Assembly: GCA_025558075.1 (NCBI GenBank)
Contig: JAHLKF010000007.1
Span: 372,001 to 436,000, forward strand
Direction: 5' to 3'
From: Gaertneriomyces semiglobifer
Lineage: Eukaryota > Chytridiomycota > Chytridiomycetes > Spizellomycetales > Spizellomycetaceae
Length of the DNA stretch: 64,000 nucleotides
In this document: positions 56,565 through 64,000 of the stretch, piece after piece
Layout of the letters: each line of letters opens with the position of its first letter
Position numbering within the stretch: position 1 is the stretch's first letter
Program-made: the position numbers and the translations under genes
Notes under the pieces: generated by a model
Told to the model about the DNA's origin: nothing
Database searches by the model: none
Seen by the model: the letters and a program-made list of their open reading frames with translations, nothing else

Positions 56565-57163
56565 TTAGAGGGTAAGAGCAATACCGGCCACAGCGGCGAG
56601 TCCCCACGTGCTCAACGTAACGAGGGTTCCCGCAGAACTGTTCTCGTTGTTTTCAGTGGAACCAGGTTTATTCGTATCGTTGCCGGCAGGTGCATTTCCG
56701 CCATTTCCACCGTTTCCACCATTGCCGGTATTCCCGTTGTTCACTGTCGCGCAATTACCCGCCCAGCTTGGGGTAGTAATGTTGGCTTTGGCGCGGCTGC
56801 AAGTGTCATCGCGTTGACAGCTCTTTACCGGGTAATCCGGGTGCTGTGAAGCGACGCCACCGCAAAAGTTGACGTAGCAGAACACGTTCAGGTTTTGTGT
56901 TCGGCATGCACAATCGAGATCTGTGGGGGCGCATGCGGCGGCGAGTGCGGCCGTGTTGACAAGACACTGTTGGAGAGAAAGGAAATGAGCCATTTTGTTT
57001 TTCTGAGAGAACAGCATTTCGACGCATGTTTTTTTGGGTCTTGGACACATACCTCGTCAAAAGGCTTGCTTGCAATGCAGGCGTTAGTAGTGTTGGTCTG
57101 AGCAGTGACGCCAGTAGCCAAGGCGCACAAGGCCAAAGCGGAGAGGGTTGCAGTGAACTTCAT
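56565..57163 (-). CDS. CFEM-like GPI-anchored cell-surface protein
   Basis: Exons 57163-57053 and 56966-56565 (86-base intron, phase 0); 170 residues. Signal peptide MKFTATLSALALCALATGVTA. The Cys-rich domain has C-x8-9-C-x6-C-x-C spacing (CLVNTAALAAAC ... DLDCAC) plus later Cys, close to the CFEM pattern. A low-complexity Gly/Asn linker, and a hydrophobic C-terminus preceded by NSSAG (a likely GPI site), follow. CFEM proteins are fungal surface proteins, some binding haem. The family assignment is by spacing and order, not an exact consensus. Confidence 0.7.
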
Positions 57164-57176
57164 GATGACTGATGGA

Positions 57177-57221
57177 GAGAACGAAGGAGATCTTGAAGTA
57201 GAACGAAGGAGATCTTGAAGT
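57177..57221. repeat. Tandem 22-base duplication in the leader
   Basis: GAACGAAGGAGATCTTGAAG occurs twice in a row, separated by TA, just upstream of the CFEM-like start. Confidence 0.8.
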
Positions 57222-57282
57222 GAGGGTTATAGGAATTTGGGGATATTACTGGTGAGTGGTGGTGGTGGTGGATGCGATCTCT

Positions 57283-57292
57283 CCTTTTTATA
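57283..57292 (-). promoter_or_regulatory. TATA box of the CFEM-like gene
   Basis: TATAAAAAGG on the minus strand about 120 bases before the ATG at 57163. Confidence 0.55.
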
Positions 57293-57669
57293 CTCGTCGT
57301 CACGCCACGGGCAATGACGCCGCCTCGCATCAACTCAAAATGCTCTTGCCCAAAAAACAAAGCTGTCTTCTTTGCCTTTCTCTTTTGCCCAAACGCGCCC
57401 GTTGCGCAGAGCCCGTGTGCGCCGTCGAGATGACCGCGATGTGACTCACATTTGACCCTCTTCGGCCGTCAAATTTGCGCCACGACGCGTGCAAAGCGCT
57501 GACGTAACACAAATAGTACGTTCTTATTTTTTTAAAGTAACTTTCTCATGTCACACGCGCAAATCGTTGGATGATGAGAATGACCACATTGGGCGCAGCT
57601 CCTTATTATTCGGAAACGTCTATCTATACTATGGGTCTATATACGGAAACCACATCTGCACTATTTTAT

Positions 57670-59352
57670 CTACAGGAAGGCCGCAACACCAGCAACACCA
57701 GCCAAAGCTCCCAACACGGACAAGGTGCGGTGGGTCATAGCGCCAGAGAAAATAGGATTTTCCTCATCCTCGCCTCCAACGATAGGACCGTCAGTTGCAA
57801 CAGGGCCGCCGGCAGAAGTCGGGTAGTCAGGGACAGGGTAGGCAGGCTTGCCTCCAACCGGTACTTCGCCGGGAGCAACAGTTTCGATGGGAGCCTCAGG
57901 TGAGCCTGCAGGAGGAGCTGGGTAAGCGGGTTGGGTCTCAGCGGGGACGCCAGTCGCGGCAGGGACATCAGACGAGGCAGCTGGGGGAATGGGGTATGCG
58001 GGCTTTGGAACCTCGGCGGGTTGGGTCTCACTGGGTGCGGGAACCTCGGCAGGCTGGGTCTGACCGGGTGCAGGAACCTCGGCAGGCTGGGTCTGACCGG
58101 GTGCAGGAACCTCCGCGGGTTGAGTCTGACCTGGTGCGGGAACTTCGGCGGGAAGCTCACCGGGTGTAATTGCGGTCTGAGTTGCAGCTGGTTGCTCGAC
58201 GGGTGCTGCAGTGGTGGCAGGGGGAACTTGGGTAGTGGCAGGCGCAGGGACAGAAGGAACCTTGGGCTCAGGTACGGCTACGGCGGTGGTGGTTGCAGCG
58301 GGGGCGGGAGCGATAGTAGCTTCGGTCGTGGGGACCGGGGTGGTGGCAACCGTGGTGGGAGCAGGTGCAGGGGGACGAGGAGTCTCCGGCTTGTATGGGG
58401 CAATACCAGCACAGACACCGATGGGCACCGGCTTCAACGGGAATTTGCTGCCAGCAGCCTTGATTTTGTCCAAAATACCCACGGCAATATCCTTCTGGTG
58501 AGGCAAGATGTCGTGCTCCAAGGAGATGAATGAGTCCTTACCGGCGGCGAACCAGGTAGCAACGTTCGCAATGGTAGAGTCAACAAACTGCTTGCTAGTC
58601 TGGCCATTGGAGTCCCCAGTGTCACGGTTGGGTGATTGGGTCCACACAATGTTCCTGTAGCCAAGTGCTCTGGCGATAGCTCTTACACGGTCATCGACAT
58701 CGCCGAAAGGAGGGCGGTACATGGTGGGGACCTTGCCGGTGGCGCGGAAGATAGCGGCGGAAGTGTACTGGAACTCTGCAACGAGCTGCTCGTTGGTCAT
58801 GGAAGTCATGGCACGGTGGGACCATGAGTGGATGGCGATTTCGTGTCCGGCAGTGAAAGAGTCCTTGACGAGTTCAGGGAATACAGTAGCCCTGGAACCC
58901 AATACGAAGAATGTGACCTTGATGTCGTTGGTCGCTTTCAGCGCATTGCGGATGACGGGCGTGTATTCAGGAGACGGTCCGTCGTCGTAGGTCAAACCCC
59001 AAGTGTCCTTGCCGGGGCACTTGATGACATCGTCCTGGCCATAGACGAGGTAGTTTGCCTTTGCGCGGTTGTCGTTATATGTAGGAGCACTAATCTGATC
59101 CGGGTTGTGCGTGCTAGGCTTGATGGCGAGGAGAGCAGGGTCGGCCACCTTGTTGACGTAGGCCAGGGCTTCCTGGACAATGGGATCCTTGACGTATTTG
59201 CCACCTTCAAAGTCGTTGGCGAAGACGTAGACTTCATCGTTCCACGGCGGGAACTCGACAGGCATCCTTGGCGGGACGGTCGGTGCCGACTGAGCGGCGA
59301 CCGAACCAGCAGCGAACGCCGCAGCGAGGGCAAGAAGGGATAACTTGTGCAT
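57670..59352 (-). CDS. CDA: Chitin deacetylase (CE4), GPI-anchored
   Basis: Intronless, 560 residues. Signal peptide MHKLSLLALAAAFAAGSVAA. The CE4 (NodB) domain (about 110-300) has TYDDGPS (catalytic Asp and metal Asp), HSWSHRAM (metal His pair), RPPFGDVDDRV and the later IVWTQSPNRDTGD. It removes acetyl groups from chitin to give chitosan in the wall. A long Pro/Ala/Thr linker includes four copies of PAEVPAPGQTQ, then a hydrophobic end (ALAGVAGVAAFL) consistent with GPI anchoring. Next to the CFEM-like gene, same strand; both are cell-surface proteins. Confidence 0.92.
   Translation of the reverse strand: MHKLSLLALAAAFAAGSVAAQSAPTVPPRMPVEFPPWNDEVYVFANDFEGGKYVKDPIVQEALAYVNKVADPALLAIKPSTHNPDQISAPTYNDNRAKANYLVYGQDDVIKCPGKDTWGLTYDDGPSPEYTPVIRNALKATNDIKVTFFVLGSRATVFPELVKDSFTAGHEIAIHSWSHRAMTSMTNEQLVAEFQYTSAAIFRATGKVPTMYRPPFGDVDDRVRAIARALGYRNIVWTQSPNRDTGDSNGQTSKQFVDSTIANVATWFAAGKDSFISLEHDILPHQKDIAVGILDKIKAAGSKFPLKPVPIGVCAGIAPYKPETPRPPAPAPTTVATTPVPTTEATIAPAPAATTTAVAVPEPKVPSVPAPATTQVPPATTAAPVEQPAATQTAITPGELPAEVPAPGQTQPAEVPAPGQTQPAEVPAPGQTQPAEVPAPSETQPAEVPKPAYPIPPAASSDVPAATGVPAETQPAYPAPPAGSPEAPIETVAPGEVPVGGKPAYPVPDYPTSAGGPVATDGPIVGGEDEENPIFSGAMTHRTLSVLGALAGVAGVAAFL
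58009..58157. repeat. 33-base tandem repeat in the deacetylase linker
   Basis: About four units encoding the 11-residue PAEVPAPGQTQ. The outer units have diverged (PSETQ at one end). Confidence 0.8.
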
Positions 59353-59554
59353 GGTATGTATGTGGATATGTGACTCTATGGGGCCTCTCTATTCTATTAT
59401 CTCTATTAGTATATAGTATAGTAGGGCGGCAACCCCGTCTCTACAAGTTCCTGTTGCTGGGCAAACGTGGTGGGAATCAAGGCAGCGGGAAGGGGGCAAA
59501 CAAAGTTCCCACCGGTTCATATTTATACCAAACTAATAAGTCATGCATAGTGGT

Positions 59555-59592
<38 letters not shown>

Positions 59593-60239
59593 AGAAAGGC
59601 GCCCTATCTAATCCACCGCATAGGATTTCTATTAAGCCCATAGTAATAGAGTTGCACACCTAAAAAAAGCGGCTGCAGAATTTGCTACGAACAGTCCCAA
59701 CTGAACCCAACTGGAATCTAATTCCCAAACCCACACACCCTTTTTGGCGTTCGTCTGTGGCACGCCCGAAGGTTCATCCTTGTGGCACTGCTCACCGCTA
59801 ATAGCCTAAATTGGGTGGATTGATCAACCCAAAAAAATGAAACAAGCGCAAATGTTTGCCGAACAGGTCAGTCGGAAGGTTTCTCCTCAAAATGGTCGGA
59901 CCAAGCCCTTATCCGCGGACTTGGATTACGCCGACTGTGCCGGCAGTAACATGACTGTGCCAGGGAAAAACGCGGGCTGGAGCACCGTCACTCCTCTGTG
60001 CTGGACTGCATGATACTTTGTCTCATTTCACGCTTTGGGGACGGCCAAGTGTGGAACTTCCTGTCTCAGCCCCGAAAACCGGTGGTTCGGTTGTGGTCCC
60101 AAGGCCGACCCATCCACCTGTTCTTTGGACAAGCATATCAATTTCTAACCTACTGTGAACATCGGAGCCGAATGCAAATCATGTACGACAGAACGTCAAA
60201 CAATGTTGGAAAGGAAAGGTAAAAAAGAAAAAGATCACG
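59353..60239. other. Deacetylase promoter and spacer, with a CA repeat
   Basis: (CA)17 at 59557-59590. A TATACTATA-like AT-rich element on the minus strand near 59408-59420 is about 60 bases from the deacetylase ATG. No exon seen. Confidence 0.6.
59557..59590. repeat. (CA)17 microsatellite
   Basis: Uninterrupted dinucleotide run, 34 bases. Confidence 0.95.
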
Positions 60240-60311
60240 CTCCCAGACTGGGAATCGAACCCAGGTCTTCCCCGTGACAGGGGGAGATACTAGCCACTAT
60301 ACTATCTGGGA
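60240..60311 (-). tRNA. tRNA-Asp(GTC), copy 3
   Basis: Identical to the two copies at 44 kb, with the same TTCAACAAG 5' flank. Terminator T6 and T5 on the minus strand (complement of 60221-60226 and 60228-60232). Confidence 0.95.
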
Positions 60312-60906
60312 CTTGTTGAAGTGTCTTCTCTAATGATGTTTGTATATCAATATTCAGAAGGTGATTGTTGAATTTGGGTGCCCTAGAGACCATTTGCTAG
60401 GCATCACAACATCAGCACCTTCAGTGGTACAAGGTCGCGCTCAAAGGTTAACTGGCCTCAGGCACTCGAAAACAGTTGGCGGTTTCTACCTCAACGGATC
60501 ATCCCAAGGATGGTCGTCTTGTTCGCGGGCACCGAGAGCGCTGAAAGTCTCAAGGGAGAATCCACGCATCCGCAGAGTGCCCGGACTAAGTGTCCGCCTG
60601 GGAGTTAGACCTCCCCATGACTGCGGTCCTTATGAAGGTCCACATGCAGGCTTGCTACCACGAGGGATGGAAGTTGTCGTTTATGATGGATGGGTTGCTA
60701 AATTATTCGCGCACCTAAAACCACATGTTTCGATCGCCAGAGTCTTTTAGCATTTCTGTCCCGCGTTGAGCTTGAACGGTATTCAAAAGCTCTCAATCAA
60801 TATACTTCCTGAAATCGATAACATGTACGAAGGTTGCTCACGTCGCCTTTGAACTTTCTGGATGAACCCTTGTTGAACACGAACGTATTCTCTCCTCGAA
60901 AGGAGA
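60312..60906. other. Intergenic, nothing recognised
   Basis: An open frame at 60340-60750 (+) lacks any domain. Confidence 0.4.
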
Positions 60907-61937
60907 ATGGCAGCACCGGAATGTGAGTGCTGGACGGCGAATTTGTCCTGCCATATTAACGTATCGCTAACCTTCCAGGTCTACTTGTAGCAGATGGAGA
61001 GGTCCAGCTTACAAAAAAGGAAAAGAGACACAAGGAATACATGGAGAAGCTGCAAAAATTGGAGCGGGAGTTTCGGGATCAGCGCACCAAGTAAAGAGAC
61101 ATGTGTACTCGATTTTGTGGAGCTGGAATGCTTGTATCACTTATCCGTTGGTACTCCTCTACTGTAGAATCTACGCGGACAATCTGCAGGCGTTTCAGCA
61201 AGATGTAGAAGAGATTCTAAATGGTACCTCAAACTATGTCAACTGCACTTTGGTAAAGAACTTACGCTGGCAATTAGGGACGCATCCGGAGTTTGAATGT
61301 GAATTACGAAGTTATGAGTACGACCGGGAGCAAGCGTTGCAACATGCCGAGCTCTACCGCACATATAGAATGGAATGTGCAAAGGTATTACATCAGTTGG
61401 AAGCAGCAGATGCTCTTAAGGAATTTGAGGTGTGTGCGCGGGATTTAGGTTACGCCTGTGATAGCTGTTGATGCGAACCCCGAGTAGAAGGACAAGGGTA
61501 TGCTGCGAGATAAGATGCTGGCTGCCATAGAGCAGAAGAAAAGAAAGCTTCGAGAGGATCGTGAGACCTTTGATATCATACATGGTAGGCATGCGTGCTT
61601 ATTTCCCCGTACATGTGTGGGATGAGTATTCATTATTCGAAGCAGCATTGCAAGAATCATCAAATGCGGACGATCAGAGAGTGTTGACGACGAGAAAACA
61701 AACACGATCACATGCAGCGAAAAGTGATGACACTCGAAAAGACAAACGAAGACGGAACAAGGAGTTGTCCAACATGATATTGGCTGCCGACAAGCCTGAT
61801 GCAGATCGAGATCTGGATGTGATACGAAGGGTAGGTGCCATCACACCAACATTCACGCCATGGAACCGCTTTCTCTAATACCCCCTTAGAGAGGATCCGA
61901 TTTGTTGCGGACACGTGCTAGTTTACCTAGAAAGTAA
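60907..61937 (+). CDS. Sds3/BRMS1-like subunit of a histone-deacetylase complex
   Basis: Six exons: 60907-60922, 60979-61090, 61168-61429, 61488-61584, 61646-61830, 61890-61937; 239 residues. The first exon is only 16 bases (MAAPE). Long amphipathic helices (KRHKEYMEKLQKLEREFRD) lead to the Sds3/BRMS1 core: IYADNLQAFQQDVEEILNGTS, LGTHPEFECELRSYEYDREQALQHAELYR. Sds3 holds the Sin3-Rpd3 deacetylase together in the nucleus. A basic stretch (KDKRRRNKE) suits nuclear entry. The family call rests on helix order and the HPE core. Other coiled-coil proteins remain possible. Confidence 0.65.
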
Positions 61938-62407
61938 CCTGGAGCAGGCGCAACTTGCCCTTGGTTCTCACTGAAAGGGCAGAATCAATCATGCACCCCA
62001 GGACATTCCGGAGTGTTGCCAAACGCTGGAGCAGCTCCCGTTCAGTCCTTTTTTTGGTTCCGTACTTCCGAAGCATGAGAGCATAAGACGCTCGGTACCA
62101 CCCATTTGCTCGTATCTTACTTCGTCTCCACCGGTTTCCGCGCACTATAACGCTGCGGGCGGAGGAAATGGTATACCTTTCGACAGAAATCAATGGACGA
62201 CATTATCCCTTATGCATAATTGTGAAAGAGCTAGCTGGGCACTCACAGCATATTAACTAGTTGTAATTAAGCGATATGGTTCAAGAAATGAAATGAAGTA
62301 AAGCGGTCGCCTATCATGCGTGCCCTGGGTTGACCCGACCCGGCTGATATACGCAAGAAGAGTGAGTCCACACCGCACGAAGAAGCGCAGTGCGAGCGGC
62401 AACAGAC
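61938..62407. other. Intergenic, nothing recognised
   Basis: Short minus-strand frames only. Confidence 0.45.
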
Positions 62408-64000
62408 ATGGACAAGAGGAGTAAGGCAGCGCTGCCCTTTACAAAAGCGAACTCCGAGCAGTTGACATTTTTAGCTATGGTGACCTCGTTTGTTAACAAT
62501 GATTTCAAGGCGCTGTCGTGTCGAGCACCAACGGTACCGGTAAGTCGGAGTCTGGCAGGTTTGCTTACGTTATACATTCTCAGCTGCGCGTGGGAAATCC
62601 TCAAGCTTGGGTCAACATCTCACACTTGTTTTCACAAAGGAGTCAGTCATGCGAAAGCATCTGCTCGTCAACGAAGCAACTGGCAACATTAAGGCGGTGA
62701 ACGCAAAGGAAGCGCACTGCACTCCATGTAGCTCATCGTGGTTTTGTAGTTTGGCAAATGTTTCCGCAGCAGCAACACTCTCGTCGTTCGAACAGACATC
62801 GCACATACGTCGAAGAGCAGTCGCCATGCGAGACTGGGCCCGCAGACGACGGTGACAACCAGTTCCAGCCAACTGTTTCGGACACGTTCACTACATATCG
62901 TGACAGAGCTGGGCGCGAAAGAGGAGACGGCGACGATGAATCTGAGGACGACGTTGTCGTGACGCCCATCCCGCGACGCAGCAGGGTCAGACGAACCAAC
63001 TCTTTGTTGTCAATAGAGTTTACAGAAATGGGACAGCAAATAGGAACGCTGCGCTCGGTCCGGCCGCAACTGGGCGCAGAGTTTGGTAAGCGGCGACACT
63101 CTGATGCCATGGTAAGCTGGGCACGCCACGCGGGTTTATGAATCTTCTGACCAGTGTGCTTTGTTTTCTGAAGACCATGGCGATTGATTCTCCGGACATC
63201 ATGGTGGGGACTCCCGACCGACCGTCTGACAGGCGACTTTCGGTGTCGAACTCAGGCAAAGGTATGAGTAGAATTCAGGCATTGCTTAAGGTGCGTTGAT
63301 CAGTCCGCGTCTTCGTCGACTATCGTGTTAACTTGGTTTATGCACAGGAAGAGACGCAGCATATTGCGAAAGAAATTGCACACGAACGGGCACTGAACCT
63401 TGCTTCAGCATCGTATACTTTGGACGTGATGGATGAGGAAATTCCGTCTGATTTACTAGCGAATTCATCATTTACGACACAACGCTCAAAAATAGAGGAA
63501 GAGGTGTCCGCGATTGTGCCCGTACCCGTTCGCACAGTTGCGATTCCCAACTCGGCACTTAAAGATCCTGCAACCTACATCTCACATTCATCAAAACTCA
63601 ACCCGGAGAATTCCGTATGTACCTCGTCGCCCTGCTCATTAATTCCCACTGGTGTGCTTATTCCGTGTTTTTAACCAGTTTTTAAGCCGGCAACAGGAGG
63701 TGATATCGTGCTCTCCTTCCCTATCACCCGTCCACACGACGTTTGCGGCGGCCATTAGCATGTCACCAGGAAATGCCGAGAGGAAGGGCAAGCGAAAACG
63801 TAATTACGTTATCATCTTAGAAGGAATATGTGGCCCCTTCTTCTAAACACTCATTTGCGTTACAGACTCAGGCGATAGCGAACGCTATGAGCCGTACAGT
63901 AAGCGACATCATCGCATGCCATCATCACCGACGGTTCAATCTCCCAGTATCGGCACGGGAGCGTATTTCCGCGCGAGCTCGACGCCGCCACCGTTTAGCC
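62408..64000 (+). CDS. Unknown disordered nuclear-type protein (3' partial)
   Basis: Exons 62408-62539, 62584-62641, 62750-63111, 63174-63290, 63348-63614, 63679-63799, 63866 to beyond the window. Phases join without stops. It begins MDKRSKAALPFTKANSEQL, has an ordered block (RVGNPQAWVNISHLFSQRIWQMFP), then Ser/Pro/Asp-rich segments with basic patches (IPRRSRVRR, RKGKRK) that look like nuclear signals, and a helix (SRIQALLKEETQHIAKEIAHERALN). No known domain recognised; possible regulator. The GTCAGT donor at 62642 is the least certain boundary. Confidence 0.55.

Larger units (their letters stand above)
57164..57669. other. Promoter region of the CFEM-like gene
   Basis: Contains the tandem duplication and TATA box listed separately. 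The remainder lies between the CFEM-like gene start and the chitin deacetylase 3' end. Confidence 0.5.

Noticed and set aside
57931..58533. A 200-codon Gly-rich plus-strand ORF
   Set aside because: It is the antisense shadow of the repetitive deacetylase linker.

Overview
This is nuclear DNA of a fungus. Genes are dense on both strands. Introns are short (about 50-100 bases) with GTAAGT-like donors and CTAAC/CTGAC-like branch points. tRNA genes have internal promoters and T-run terminators. The content is fungal: chitin deacetylase, a CFEM-like GPI protein, a Whi3-type RNA-binding protein, an arrestin-family adaptor and an Sds3-like factor. A CXorf65/C22orf15-like gene, DMC1, and a class C-type 7TM receptor point to an early-diverging, probably zoosporic (chytrid-like) fungus. 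That placement is inference. Exon boundaries below were found by hand from splice signals and reading frame.

Layout. 1-2.3 kb: end of a zinc-knuckle protein. 2.4-6.2 kb: an F-box-like small protein, an F-box/LRR-like protein, a VOC-family protein and tRNA-Pro. 6.2-9.7 kb: a poorly resolved stretch with a repeat-containing coiled-coil gene and a long hairpin. 9.7-15 kb: a GH18 protein, UDP-glucose 4-epimerase, and a divergently transcribed family 2 polysaccharide synthase. 16.2-26.5 kb: an unknown gene, then three minus-strand genes: a bacterial-type TctC/Bug solute-binding domain fused to a class C-like 7TM receptor, an arrestin-like adaptor, and a second 7TM protein. 27-31.3 kb: a P-loop ATPase and a C2H2 protein. 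31.3-36.1 kb: gene-poor. 36.1-43.5 kb: Whi3-like protein, a large RING-H2 protein with a myristoylation-type start, and a third 7TM protein. 44-45 kb: two inverted tRNA-Asp genes. 45.7-56.2 kb: CXorf65/C22orf15-like gene, a tiny three-exon membrane-protein gene, an FHA/coiled-coil/tail-anchor (SLMAP-like) gene, argininosuccinate lyase, a CBM48 protein with a CaaX end, DMC1 with two candidate microexons, and a membrane SH3 protein. 56.5-60.3 kb: CFEM-like and chitin deacetylase cell-wall genes and a third tRNA-Asp. 60.9-64 kb: Sds3-like gene and the start of an unknown nuclear-type protein.

The most unusual feature is the periplasmic-type tricarboxylate-binding domain placed as the ligand-binding part of a eukaryotic 7TM receptor. 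Its neighbours are an arrestin and another 7TM gene. Everything else reads as an ordinary housekeeping, cell-wall and signalling neighbourhood.
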